From contig NW_004955463.1 in NCBI RefSeq assembly GCF_000276665.1, positions 7,646,483 to 7,710,482 on the forward strand: 64,000 bases of DNA, written 5' to 3'. The notes below the pieces were generated by a model. The model saw nothing but the letters and a program-made list of their open reading frames with translations. It searched no databases and had not been told where the DNA came from. Position numbers and translations under genes: made by a program. Below are positions 34,795-45,802 of this stretch, piece by piece. The first letter of the stretch is position 1; each line of letters opens with the position of its first letter. Source of the stretch: Chinchilla lanigera. Lineage: Eukaryota; Chordata; Mammalia; Rodentia; Chinchillidae.

Positions 34795-34872
34795 CCTTTC
34801 CTCCCCTTCCTTTCCCTTCCCTTCCCTTCTTTTCCCTTCCATTCCCTTCTTTTCCTTCCTTTCTTTCTTTAA
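34795..34872. repeat. Pyrimidine-rich (CCCTT)n-like tract
   Basis: Irregular CCTTCC/CCCTTC units about 75 bp long. Confidence 0.8.
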
Positions 34873-35390
34873 GAGGTAACAAGCTTTCAGTTTTGTTCCC
34901 AGAGCAAGACCTGAGCTATTTCACTCCAAAACATTGGTTTATATAAGTTACAAGAAGTGAAAGGAACAGAAGAATGAAATATTCTTTAAACTTCCTGTCT
35001 TCTGCTCTTGGTCTGAGAAGTTGTCATTATCTAAAATTATTATTAGAAAATAGAGAAAGCTCAGTTTTAAGTGATCAAAGTCAGAAAGGTTATATTTTCA
35101 TCATCAATATTATCAGCTTAGACATAACAGGGAAGCAGGTGACTTCACTCTTAGATAAGGGGGAACAGTTCTCTTTCTTGGGATATGAATGGTAGAGAAA
35201 TCTCTCTGCCGGTCCTTCCCCAAGTGAGTGGAAGGAGGCTTCCACTGTATAGACATCTCAGTGAAAAGAAAGAACCTTTAGCAGAGGAGATCTGAGGAAC
35301 TAGCTCTTGTGAAACATGATTATTGCTTAATTTAAGTAGATATTAATGATTTGAGTACTAGGTTTTGAGGGACATCTATTATTATGGTTT

Positions 35391-35479
35391 GGGTCTGAAA
35401 TATCCTCCCAAAGGCTCATTATATTATTGAAGGCTTGGTTGCCAAGGGGCTTTATGGAATTGTTCAGGTTCAGAAGTCT
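35391..35479 (+). mobile_element. MaLR LTR, left part (split by L1)
   Basis: The sense LTR start 'ttatggtttgggtctgaaatatcctcccaaaggctc'. The LTR is broken at GAAGTCT and continues at 36609, beyond an L1 insertion. Confidence 0.8.
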
Positions 35480-35552
35480 TTTTTTTTTTTTATTTTAAAG
35501 ATAACAAACTAACAAAACAACAATGAAGGCAGAATCAAAGCAACAGAAAAAC

Positions 35553-35640
35553 GGGGCTGGGGATTTAGCTTAGCGGCACAGCATCTGCCTGGCAAGCCCA
35601 AGGTCGTAAGTTCGATTCCCGGTACCGGAAAAAAACAAAA
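35553..35640 (+). repeat. ID SINE
   Basis: Sense tRNA-like SINE, 'ggggctggggatttagctta...gttcgattcccggtaccgg', A-rich tail. It has the same young GGTACC version as the other ID copies. Confidence 0.9.
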
Positions 35641-35968
35641 GAAACAAACAAACAAACAAAACAAACCAACACAAAGACGATCCACAACCGCAAAAAAATG
35701 ATAGGAATTAACAATGGTTGCTATATTACATACTATTATCTCCAACGAAGTTGCTCAGTCCCCCAGATGTAAAAATGTAAGATTGATCAAATAATCAAAA
35801 ACAGTAACAAGTAATAAAAAAACTTACTGGAAATGGTGCAGAGCTTCACCATACAAGATAGTAGAAATTCAACAATAGTTCTTATACTGCATATTGTTGT
35901 CTTCAGATCAGTCGTTCTGATTACCAGATTCAAGCATGCAAAATTGGTCAAGAAAAAAGAAAATTTTA

Positions 35969-36063
35969 GGGGGCTGGGGATTTAGCTCAGCGGCACAGTG
36001 CCTGCCTGACAAGCGCAAGGTCATGAGTTTGGTTCCTGGTACCGGAAAAAAAAAAAAAAAAGA
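35969..36063 (+). repeat. ID SINE with target-site duplication
   Basis: Sense ID ('gggctggggatttagctcagcggcacag' to 'ggtaccggaaaaa'). AAAAGAAAATTTTA occurs on the left (ending at 35968) and on the right (from about 36065). Confidence 0.9.
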
Positions 36064-36271
36064 GAAAAGAAAATTTTAAGCATTGATTGTTCCTTTCAAT
36101 AAATCACAGACTCAGCAATATACCTATCCCACCTATCCTTGTATATACATGTACATACATATATACATATAAATTTTGTTTTTCATTTTAAAGAGAAAAG
36201 AAAAACCAAAATAACAAAAACAAACACATAAACAAATCAGCATAGAGAACAGTAAAAATGATTCAGAATTT

Positions 36272-36382
36272 CTTTTTTTTTTTTTTTTGGTACCAGAAAT
36301 CGAACTCAGGACCTCGTGCTTGCCAGGCAGGTGCTTGTGCCGCTGAGCAATATCCCTGGCCCTGAGCCATATCCCTCGTCCA
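36272..36382 (-). repeat. ID SINE with target-site duplication and a short internal duplication
   Basis: Antisense ID with a T-run, 'ggtaccagaaatcgaactcagg' and 'gtgccgctgagcaatatccctgg'. Flanks ATTCAGAATTTC and ATACAGAATTTC are its duplication. The last 20 bases are locally repeated ('ctgagcaatatccctgg', then 'ctgagccatatccctcg'). Confidence 0.85.
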
Positions 36383-36608
36383 ATACAGAATTTCAAAACA
36401 AGGTGATAGGATATTAACAATGCTTGTTATATTATATAATGTTATCTTCAAAACAGTTGCACAGATAACCAGATATAGGCATGTTAGATTGATCAAACAA
36501 TTACACCTTAATAGTTCCTTTCAATAAACCAACAGATATTAGTAGTACAATTGTTCTAGCTATCCTGTGTATACATATACATATTTTTTCTCTCAGATGA
36601 GGAAGTCT

Positions 36609-36974
36609 TTTACTTCATCAGTGGATAAGTCTATTAATGAAACAATAATTTGATAGCGTTATTGGGAGGCGATGCAAATGAGGTGAGGCCTAGCTGAAGG
36701 GATTAGACTGTGGGGCATTGGTCTTGACATTATATTTAGTGCTCTGCACCTTTCTCTCTGGCTCTCTCATCCTCTCTGCTTTCTGGATGTCCTGGGACGA
36801 GCAGCTCTGCTTAATCACACCCTTCCACCATGATGTTTTTGCCTTTCCACAGAACTAAAAGAAATGGACCCAGCTGACCATGGACTGAGACCTCTGAAGC
36901 TGTGAGTTTAAATAATTTTTTTCTCCATTAAGTTGTTTCTCTCAGGTAGTTTTATGGCAGTGAAATACCAACAG
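36609..36974 (+). mobile_element. MaLR LTR, right part (split by L1)
   Basis: Continuation of the LTR: 'attgggaggcgatgcaaatgaggtgaggcct' and the standard end 'gactgagacctctgaagctgtgag...ctcaggtag...gaaatacc'. Confidence 0.8.
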
Positions 36975-38115
36975 ACCTTTCTCAGAATTTTAAATGTTTT
37001 CTTGCTTGATTGTATTTATATGTATTAAGGTATGCTGAAGGAAAAAAGCATATTCTCTGACTTGGAATGAAAAAGCCCCCAAACTCTTTATTACATTATT
37101 TTATTACATTTTAAATTTGTTAAGTTTGCTCATCTCCTAATAGCTTCTGTATTTGTACTATGTTTACAGAGGGCTTTGCTTCACTCATATCTGTGTGTAT
37201 GTTTCTGTGTTTATTGCACATACATAAACACACATACAATACCTCACAGTCTCACATTTATCATCTACAATTGCATTCAGATGTTTGGTCTGTCTTATTT
37301 GTAGTGTAAGGAATATTGTATCTCCCACTTCAAATTATGCCTAGTTACACTGTCTAATGTAACTCACCAAAAAAGTGTGCAAGGACCATACATTTGTGTA
37401 AAGTTTGCTGGGTAGCGGCATGGAGAATGGACTGGCGGAACACAGGACCAGAAGAGGCACAGAACAGTCAACTAGGGGGCTGCTGGTGGGATCTATAGGA
37501 AGGGATGGAGATGCCGGAAGTACGTGGTACTGCGGCTCCGGCTGCACCCATGGTCATCGGATGTGAGCCCTATGGAGGTGTGTGGGGGTGTGGGGAAGGG
37601 GTGTTAATTGTCTCAACCATGGAGCTGGCCAGATGGCAGCACCCTTTGCTAAGACAGCAAACACCAGTGAAAAAGCAAGTTTGGGGAGAAAATGAGTTTG
37701 GGATTTGAGTTCTGTATATTTAATAGGAGTGAGAGACAGGCCCAACAAGAGAAAGATTGTTTAGACAGGTCCAGTAGTAGTGATGGTGGGTGGAGGTTGG
37801 CATCAGGTGCAGGCTGTGGACAGACAGTTGTTTTTGAAACCGTTGGTGCCTGGAAATGTCAGAAGTGAGGAAAAATTTGAGGCAGAATAGAAGTTAAAAT
37901 TGAACATTGACACTTTCCCAACCTACAATTCTACCCACAAGTCCCCCTACCCATTTTATATCTTCCAGCTAGTCAAAGCTAAACACATTTTGGGGTTACA
38001 GTAACTGTTTTGCAGAAATAGTTTTTCGGCTTACAGGTGAAAGCTATAAATAGCAGAGAATGTATATCTGGTGGTAAATCTTGTAGCGTGCACGTCCCTG
38101 CAGTCTTTATGATGA
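36975..38115. other. Unassigned sequence
   Basis: No exon or named repeat. At 37500-37600 there is a locally GC-rich stretch with several CpGs ('gatgccggaagtacgtgg', 'gcggctccggctgc') but no promoter structure that I can support. Confidence 0.3.
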
Positions 38116-38129
38116 CCACTAGATGGCAG
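38116..38129 (+). promoter_or_regulatory. CTCF-like motif
   Basis: CCACTAGATGGCAG fits every position of the CTCF core pattern CCASYAGRKGGCRS. It lies outside any recognised repeat. A single motif does not prove binding. Confidence 0.45.
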
Positions 38130-39330
38130 GCACAGTTCACAGAAGCACAGGAATTGAAAAAGGAAATTGTTACAAAAGTCAAGACTGGCTTCTCTGCAGA
38201 AATAAGAGGCTACAAACTTAAAAAGATTACCATTTATACTGAGCAATTAATTTGGGCACTTACTTGTGGAACATTTTATACAAGTATATTGCCTTATTAT
38301 TCCCTATTCCTCCAGGACGTTTGATTCGAGATAAACATCGATAAACATTAACTTAGACACCTAGATACCTAATGACCATAGAGATCAAATTCTGTTCCTT
38401 AACTAGACAAGCAGCTTTTTATTCCAAGGTCCGACATAGTAAATGTACCCCTTAGGTTTGGAGAAAGATGAGAAGCAGGTGGAAGAGTGTTCTAGATTCT
38501 GGAATCAGTGTCAGTCTTAGGCAATCAAGATACGCAATGCTCTTGGACAACTGATATGCACTCCCTGGGTCTTCTTTGTCATAAAACAAGATTACCTATA
38601 ATGACTTTAGTTGCTCTGTTGGGTAATGATTACAAATGGTGTGCATAAGTGCTTGATTTTTCAGTAAGTGCCTGTCACGATAAAGCTGCTGCTGCTGATT
38701 CCAAAGAAGAGGAGGAAGCAGAAGAAACAGTGGACACACTCACATTCTGGATGGCTGGGCTTTTAAGCTGTTGCAGGGAATGCTCAGAATTTCTTGTGTA
38801 GAAAAATTTCTATGAATTGTCCCAGTGTAGAGAACAGGGTAGGCCAAAGTGATGGTGCTGTGTCCAAGGTCAGAACAATAGGGTTTTGTTTTGGTTAACA
38901 GTTCAGGGTTAGTTTGATGGCACATATTGGGGAAGTGAAGAAGCCCCAAGACAGAAGAACAGAACATTTTTTTCATCATTTCCAACTGTTCTAACAAGCA
39001 AAAAACAGAAATGAAAACAGCAAAAAAAAAAAACAAACATGAAATAAAAGACAAAATAAAACAAAAAACAAAAAAGCCTTGTCACATATGCATATTAAAA
39101 TACCTACTTGAATGTTTAGCTCTCTAATTGCCTAGAACAATAGGATGCATGTGTGAGTGCACACACACTTACTTCAAGGAATTGGCTCATGTGACTGCGG
39201 AGCTTGCCAAGTCCAAAATCTGCAGTATAGGCTGGATGCTCAGAGATCCACCAAAAAGCTGATGTTGCAGTTTAAGTACAAAGGCTATCTGCAACAGAAT
39301 TCCCTTTTGTTTGGGGGGGGGAGGTGGTGC
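38130..39330. other. Unassigned sequence
   Basis: No exon or named repeat. A short CTG run is at 38688-38697, and A-rich low-complexity sequence lies at 39020-39076. Confidence 0.3.
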
Positions 39331-39354
39331 GGTGTGGTGTGGTGTGGTAGGTGT

Positions 39355-39388
<34 letters not shown>

Positions 39389-39390
39389 CT
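39331..39390. repeat. (GGTGT)n then (TG)n microsatellite
   Basis: G-rich 'ggggggggaggtggtgcggtgtggtgtggtgtgg' leads into a long TG run. This produces the Val-Cys repeat open frames. Confidence 0.9.
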
Positions 39391-39959
39391 TCTCTTGAGG
39401 CTGTCAGATGATTGGATGAAGCCCACTAACTTTAGGGAGGATCATCCGTTTTATTCAAAGTCTACTGACTTAAATGTAATCTCATTAAAAAAAATCCTTA
39501 CAGAAACATCTAGAATAATATACGACCAAATATCTTGGCACTAGTTCTCATCAAGTAGTTTTTCATAATGGAAAATATTTGAAAAATATAGATGCTACTG
39601 GGAAGGACAAAGCAAAGTAAGAACAACTGAGAGGAGGATTTCCAAGGGCAGCAAGAACTTCCCAGGGAGATAATCCTGAACAAAAACGTAGTTTTCTCTG
39701 GACAGGAGAGGGCAGCTTTGCCTCTTTACCTGGGTGGAAAGCAGGATTGGACTGCTATGCAGACGGGTTTGGAAGGGAACATAATTAATCAGCTAGGGCA
39801 GGAAATAGAAGCATTCTCACCAATTACCACTCTTTTCTCAGTGGAGTAGAGTCCAAAGTCATCTGCTGCTAATGAGATAGTGAACGTTCAGCAGGGCTGG
39901 TGGAAAGTGAAGAATTAAAAACAAAGCAAAAGAAAAACTTTAATGTTAAATAACACATG
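39391..39959. other. Unassigned sequence
   Basis: No exon or named repeat recognised. Confidence 0.3.
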
Positions 39960-40520
39960 CAGAAAAGTATACAAATCATAACTCTGCTGGTAAATAAATG
40001 ATTACACTGTGAATCCACCCACATACTCACCAATTCGTATGAAGAAATAGATTACTGGCATCTTAGAAGCCCTTCCCATTGCTAATGATTTCTGTAGCAA
40101 ATGCTACATTGACTTCTAACATCATAGATTATTTTGCTTTTTTTCCTCATACTTAACTTGAACGGAGTAACACAGTTAGCATACAGTTGGGTTCTTTGAC
40201 TCAAGATTATGTTTGTAAAATGCATCTACGTTGTTAGACCCAAAAGCATTTAATCCATTTGCATTGTTATATAGTATCAAACTGTGCATATGTCATAATG
40301 TATTTGTCCTTTGTATTGTTGACGGACATTTTGTGTTGTTTCCAGGGCACATATACCACATATAGAGCTGATATAGAAACAGCAACTGCTTGTCTTTTGG
40401 TGCCCATACCAATGCATTTCTGTTGGTAGAAATAAAAGAGAATTGCTGTGTATTAGGCTGTATACCCATTCAGCTTTCATAAATATTGCCTGGGAAGAAG
40501 TCAATTGGCAGTAATCAGTT
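39960..40520 (-). repeat. Old L1 fragment (L1M-type 3' region)
   Basis: The antisense L1 order is recognisable: 'agaaaagtatacaaatcataa', 'ttaagattatgtttgtaaaatgcatc'-like, 'ttgttgacggacattttgtgttgtttccagg' and 'cttttggtgcccatacc'. It is diverged, with no open frame. Confidence 0.65.
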
Positions 40521-40575
40521 TTTTCCATTTATTGGGGATGCCTGGGTGAAACAAAAAATGATCAAGATAAATCCT

Positions 40576-40977
40576 TCTTATGGATCATATCTAGTTGTCC
40601 CCCCAAAGCCTCATGTGCTCATGGGCAAGGCCTTTGGAAGGTGACTGGATCCTGTGTGTGTGATATGGGATTAGTCCACTGGTGGGTTTTGAGCTAAATG
40701 TGGTGTTGGTTGAAGCCTGGTGGGAAGTGATGGGCCATCGTGGGTGTGGCCTGGAGGGTATGTGTCCCTCATCCTTCCCTGATCCCCGTCTCGGCTTCTC
40801 ACTGCCCTGTCACGAACTGTTTTTCCTCTATAATGCCCCTCTGCCATGCCACCCTGCCTTGGAGCCAGCTGACTCTGGACTGAAATCTCTACAAACTGTG
40901 AGCCAAAATAAACCTCTCTTTCTTTAAGTTATGGGTGTTGGTTATTTTGTCCTAGCAATGAGAAACTAACTAAGACA
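40576..40977 (+). mobile_element. ERVL-MaLR solo LTR, TSD ATCCT
   Basis: A 402-bp sense LTR ending '...tctacaaactgtgagccaaaataaacctc...gcaatgagaaactaactaagaca'. The 5-bp duplication ATCCT lies at 40571-40575 and 40978-40982. An AATAAA near 40909 is the LTR polyadenylation signal. Confidence 0.9.
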
Positions 40978-41204
40978 ATCCTGTTGTAAAAGTGCTAATG
41001 AAAAGCCCCCTGGCAAATACACTGATGGTAATATTAATGGGTAGTCCTTGTCTATGGAATGCTTTTTAGCTGAATGCAACTGAACAGTTGATGTAAATAA
41101 ACCTGGAATGTATGTTCTTACGGGTAATGGCTTCCCAGAAGATGGCATCCAATCCAGTAATTATAAGAGTGTAAAATGTAATGTTTCATGATTTGTATAT
41201 GTGA

Positions 41205-41535
41205 TGTCTCATAGTCCATTTTATTCTACTGCAACAGAATACCTAGAACTAGGTAATTTATAAAAAAGTAAAAGAAACTCATTTTTCAGTAGTTCTGTAA
41301 ACTAGCAGGTCCAAGATCAAGGTGCTGGCACTTAGTGGTTTTCTTTTCTGTGTCCTCACATAATGGAAGGCAGAAGAGAAAAAGGTAACTCATTCTCTGT
41401 CAAGCCATTTTTGTAAGTGCATCTAATCTCATTCATGGAAGAGGAGCCCTCCTGGCCTAATCACCTCTGAAGGTCACACTTCACATTGGTAGTACCTGAA
41501 TTTTGGAGGGAATACATCCCAACCATACTACTGTG
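41205..41535 (-). mobile_element. Older MaLR (MST/MLT1-like) LTR
   Basis: Antisense: 'catagtccattttattctactgcaacagaatacctagaactaggtaatttataaa' and '...gggaatacatcccaaccatac'. More diverged than the TGTCTTAG type and from an older MaLR subfamily. Confidence 0.75.
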
Positions 41536-41832
41536 CATTGCTTGTAGACCTGCAAACACAACAGGAAAGAATCTGGAGAATGGTGTTGGTAATCACCAAT
41601 TTCTCCGTGCTTCAATTATTACTTGTAATCTTATAATTACTTGTTGATACAGGGCAGAATCCTCAAATTTTCCAATTCTTTATGCTATCTCACACCCAAA
41701 GAATCTCCTCTTGTGATTACTTCACTTTATTCTCATACAGCAGCTCTAAGTGAGTTAACAATTTTTATATCAGTCTATTATCCACGTAAGTCTTTCGATT
41801 TGTGTTTCTACTTCAAAACTGACTTTACTGTT

Positions 41833-42180
41833 TGCTATGGCTATATCTAGGTGCCCCTCCAAACCCCATCCCGCCACAGGTGGAGCTGGAGTGATGGGAG
41901 TGGATCATGGTGTGCAATACTGGATTAGTCCAGTGAGGGGTTTCTAGCTGGATGTGATGCTGGGAGGTGAAGCCCGGTGGGAAGAGCTGGGTCACTGCGG
42001 ACACGGCTGAGAAGTGTGTACCTATATCTCCTTCCACATTTGATTGGTTGCTGCATCTGCCTTGGAGCCAGCCAGCTATTGGCTGAAACCACTACACGCG
42101 GTGAGCCCAAACAAACTTCTCCTCCTTCAACTTGTGGATATTGGGTATTTTGTCTCAGCAGTGAGATAAGCGCTAGGACA
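41833..42180 (+). mobile_element. ERVL-MaLR solo LTR
   Basis: A 348-bp sense LTR, TGCTATGGCTATATCTAGG...GCGCTAGGACA. Flanks CTGTT (41828-41832) and CTGCT (42181-42185) are a one-mismatch duplication. Confidence 0.85.
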
Positions 42181-42319
42181 CTGCTCATTGTCCATTTATT
42201 TCTATACAATTTTAGAATCAGCTTGTAAATGTTCACAAACATATCTATCTCAATTTTGACTGAGGTAGAATTAAATCTCTACATAAGTATGGCAGACAGG
42301 CTGTCTTTTCAGTACTTCA

Positions 42320-42525
42320 TATTTTGGTTTGAATTGTGCCCCTTCCAATGATATGTGAAAATTCTAACCTCTGATACTTGTGAATATGACCTTATTTGCA
42401 ATAGAACTTTTCCATGTGTAATTAAGTTAAAATAAGAACACTTTGGATCTGAGTGGATACTGAATCCAGTGACTGGTATACTTGGAAGGATAAGATAATA
42501 AGATAATGATTTCCACTGTTCTTTC
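42320..42525 (+). mobile_element. Old MLT1-type LTR fragment
   Basis: 'ttttggtttgaattgtgccccttccaatg', 'gtgaatatgaccttatttgcaat' and 'gtgtaattaagttaaaataag' follow the MLT1 order. The 3' part is missing. Confidence 0.7.
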
Positions 42526-42829
42526 TTTTCTGACATACTCATTTAACACTGTAGAATTTCTAAGTGTATATTTAGCACTTCTGCACAATTTTCAATGTTT
42601 GAACCTTCTTTTTTCATTTAGCTAAAAGTATCTTGTAATTCTGTCACTTAGTTTTTGACCCAGTGGTAATTTTGAAATGTGTTGTTTAATTTGAAAAATG
42701 TGGACAACTTATGGTTGTATTTCTGTTATTTGTCCCTAATTTAATTTGATCATGATCACATAACATATTCTGAAAAGTTTTGATAGTTTGATTTGCTTTT
42801 TGTGTTGGCAGTACTGGAAATTGGAATAC

Positions 42830-43430
42830 TGATGTGGTCCCCCCCGCAAAAAATAGGATGAAGGCCTTCACTGATTTTTATTAAAAATTAATAGGCATCT
42901 TCTACATCTGCAGCTAGACTCAAGCAATTAGAAAGACAAAGAAACTAGGTCTGGGAGGGCCCCAGGTAGCATGATTAACATGAGAATCACACACTTCCCC
43001 CTTATTTAATCCTTAAGCCTAAACTACTTTGCATAAGGTCCCCACCCATACTCAAGAACAGGGATAAGTGCTGGCCAGAAGAAATTCAAGGTTAAAATGA
43101 AAGACAAGCCAAGGCCAGATTCCAGGAGCCTGTGTGGGGCAAGGATCTCAATAAGGGGAGCTACGGACAAGAAATCCATGAGTAATTCACTTTCCAGTGC
43201 TCCCTATTCCTCTAGAGTAGCTATCCCTCATGTCTCTCTTCCTTTCCTCCATCTTCAAATAAATCATCTTCCTTTGTTTTAACTCTGCTTCTTTAGTTCT
43301 TTACCAACGCAGGATTTAGGATATCCAAGAGCTGTGTGTTCCAGCAAAGCAGTGATGTTGCCTGGCCTGGTGCAGCGTGGTATCTACCCCTCCCCAGATG
43401 TCACTGCAAGGCTTGCTTTATGGCCCAGCA
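42830..43430 (+). mobile_element. Possible LTR element inside L1
   Basis: This block breaks the L1 order and carries an AATAAA-bearing 3' segment ('catcttcaaataaatcatcttcctttgttttaactctgc') typical of LTR U5 regions. The ends and family are not clear. Confidence 0.35.
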
Positions 43431-43741
43431 TTGAGTTAGTTTTGGCAAGTACATGTTTTCTGTGGTTGTTAGAAGGCTATATAAATTCTAGGTAAGTAGA
43501 GCAAGTTAATTGTGTTATCCAAGTTTTTTAGTATCGTTAGCTAATATTTTTTGTCTACATGTTCTATCAGTTATTTGGAAAGGTATATTGAAGGCTTTCA
43601 CTATGATTGTAAATTTATTTCTCTTTTATTCTGTCAATATTTTTAAAATTTTATTTGTAAGTTGTATTATTAGGTATGTATGTGTTTAAAATTATTGTAA
43701 CTTTTTGCTAAAATAATTCTTTTACCATTTTCAAATATCCC

Positions 43742-43958
43742 TGTACCAGCTTTTCATCACTGTGACAAAATATCTGAGATGATCAGTTTAACAAGAGGAA
43801 AGGTTTATTCTGGAGGTTTCAGTCTTTGGTTAGCGCTGTGTTACTTTTGTGCTCGGGCTCTGTTGGGGCAGTAATCATGGTGGGAGCATGTGGTTGGAAG
43901 AAGCTACTTACCTCACAGTAGCCAGAAAGTAAAGAGAGAGAGAGACAGAGAGAGAGAC

Positions 43959-44019
<61 letters not shown>

Positions 44020-44183
44020 AATAGGGGAGAAGGCCAGGGTTCTAAATCCCTCAGTGCACACCTGCACAACCTACCTTCCTTGGTCCCACCTCTTAACATT
44101 TCCACCACTTCCTAATAGCATTGAGGGTTGGGAATCGAGACTTCAGTGCATTCACCTTTGGGGACATTTATTTAAATAGAGCA
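43742..44183 (-). mobile_element. ERVL-MaLR LTR with internal (GA)n
   Basis: Antisense MaLR start TGTACCAGCTTTTCATCACTG, then 'tgggagcatgtggttggaag', a (GA)n tract at 43932-44022 and 'ggtcccacctcttaacatttcc'. The right end is approximate. Confidence 0.75.
43932..44022. repeat. (GA)n microsatellite within MaLR LTR
   Basis: About 90 bp of GA with CAGA and AAAGA interruptions, at the same place within the LTR as the GA tract at 9020. Confidence 0.95.
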
Positions 44184-44396
44184 GTTCCTCTTCATCTGTA
44201 ATAATGCTTCTTGCCAAAAAGTCTACACTGTGTGATATTGGTAAAAGTAAATAAACTCTTGTAGTGTTTTCATACTACATCTTTTTCCATCTTTTACTTT
44301 AGGTCTTTCTATATCTTCATGTAAGATGTATCTCTTATAAGAGGTAAAGAGAGAAATTTTGTTTTTGTTTTCAAATCTACTAATGTTTGTCTTTTA

Positions 44397-44485
44397 TTTT
44401 TTATTTTTTTCTGGTACTGGGAATTGAACTCATGACCTCACGCTTGCCAGGCAGGCGCTGTGCCACTGAGCTAAATCCCCAGCCC
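44397..44485 (-). repeat. ID SINE with 16-bp target-site duplication
   Basis: Antisense ID ('ctggtactgggaattgaactcatgacc ... gctgtgccactgagctaaatcccc'). TAATGTTTGTCTTTTA is repeated exactly at 44381-44396 and 44486-44501, inside the old L1. Confidence 0.95.
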
Positions 44486-45109
44486 TAATGTTTGTCTTTT
44501 AGAATGTTTAGTCAGAGAACACTTAATGTGACTGGTATTATATTTGTGTTTAATCTAGTATCCTATTTGTTTGTATTTTTCCAACCCACCTTAAGCCTTC
44601 CACCTCTCTTTCTCTTCCCTCGTTTGTGTGTCTGTTGGTGATAAGAGCTCTCAGTTTTGTTTGTATGCAGATTTATTGAATTTTCATTTTTAGAAAGTAG
44701 TTTTCTTATGTGTGGAGTTTTAGATTAAGGCACTGGAAGATACTATTTTACAGTCTATTGGCTTCCATTATTTCTTTTGAAAAGTTATCCCAAGGTTCGT
44801 TATTTTTTTTCTGAAGGTAAATTTTTATTCACTTTGACCACTTTAGAAATATTCTCTTTATATTTGAATTTTCAGCTGTTTTCTTTGTTATATCTAGATA
44901 TGATTTTCTTTTGATTTATACTAATTGAACTTTATATTTCTTTTGAATTTGTGGATTGATTTTTTAAAATTATTTTTGGAAATTTTTAGCATTATCATTT
45001 AAAAATATTGCTTCCTCTCATTGTCTCTCTTTCTCTGGGAGCTCAATTATATATGTTACACATTTTAAACTCATTGTTTTGTTTATTAAAACTTTTTAAA
45101 AATTGTTTT

Positions 45110-45327
45110 CTCTCTATGCAAATTAATACAACACTGAGATTCCATCTTGCCCCACAAAGAATGACTACCATCAAATTAACCAACAACAAATGCTGGAGGG
45201 GCTGTGGGGAAAAAGGAACCCTTCTCCACTGTTGGTGGGTGTGAGTGTAGACTGGTGCAACCACTTTGGAAATCAGTCTGGAGATTCCTCAAAAAATTAG
45301 GATTAGAAGTCCTATTTAACCCAGCTA
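45110..45327 (+). repeat. L1 ORF2-region fragment, left part
   Basis: Sense L1: 'caacactgagattccatcttgcccc', 'aatgctggaggggctgtggggaaaaaggaacccttc', 'ggagattcctcaaaaaattagg' and 'taacccagcta'. It is interrupted by the DNA-transposon-like block at 45328 and resumes after the gap. Confidence 0.8.
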
Positions 45328-45802
45328 CAGTGATCCCTCACCTATCACCAGAGTTACATTCCAGAGACCTCCCACAGTAGGTAAAAATCTGCAAAGTAGC
45401 GGTGTTATATTTATTTTATTATTTATATATATTTTAAGGCTTTATAAACCCTTCCCACACTCGTGCATGCGCCTTGGCTTCCAGCTGGGGCACTACCTGG
45501 GGAAGCCCAGGTGAATTGGAGTCTCATCTCTGAGGTTAGGCAGGGAGGACAACGGGGCAAGGGAGGATAGAGGGTGGGAGTGGGCCGGGTGCGGGTGTGC
45601 AGGACCCAGATGAGCCGCAGCCACAGCCCAGCCTAGCCCAGAAACCAGTCCGAACAGTTTGCCCCGCCCAGGCCGGCTCCTAGCGTGGGCAGGGAGCCAG
45701 GACAGTGCCACACGCCCTCCTCGCCTATAAGCAGCACCCGCGCTGTGCAGGTCTGCTTGCCGGGCCAGGTGGCTCTAGTGGCTTGGGCTGGCAGTAGTGG
45801 CA
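45328..45802 (+). mobile_element. Pogo/Tigger-like DNA element with GC-rich body, truncated by gap
   Basis: Starts CAGTGATCCCTCACCTATC directly after TA, as pogo/Tigger elements do (TA target). An AT-rich subterminal stretch follows, then an unusual GC-rich body (45460-45802) with CpGs, a GC box (ccccgccc at 45661-45668) and a TATAAG word (45727). The sequence runs into the assembly gap, so the right terminus is unseen. Whether the GC-rich part belongs to the transposon or is a separate sequence is open. Confidence 0.5.

Larger units (their letters stand above)
35480..36601 (-). mobile_element. L1 3' UTR insertion with repeated units and three ID SINEs
   Basis: A 5'-truncated L1 read on the minus strand. 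The T-run at the left is its poly(A) tail, and GAAGTCTTTT occurs at both edges (35473 and 36602) as target duplication. The 3' UTR contains three versions of one unit starting GATAGNANATTAACAAT (near 35700, 35859 and 36403), followed by 'atcaaat' and 'cctttcaataaa...ctatcc...tatacat'. The related L1 ends at 22896 and 46560 have one unit. Three ID SINEs later entered this sequence. No ORF2 is retained. Confidence 0.8.
42560..45090 (-). repeat. Old L1 ORF2-region mosaic with nested insertions
   Basis: Antisense L1 interior in recognisable order. 42640-42810 holds 'gtgttgtttaatttg...gatcatgatcacataacatattc'. 43480-43740 holds 'tgttctatcagttatttgg...gtattattaggtatgtatgtg'. 44190-44640 holds the 'ctttttccatcttttactttaggtc' and 'cacttaatgtgactggtattata' part. 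44640-45090 holds the distal part. It is interrupted by an LTR-like block (about 42830-43430), a MaLR LTR (43742) and an ID (44397). All frames are dead. Confidence 0.65.

Noticed and set aside
39157..39544. Open frames with Val-Cys or His-Thr repeats
   Set aside because: They are translations of the TG/GT microsatellite, with no codon-like sequence outside it.
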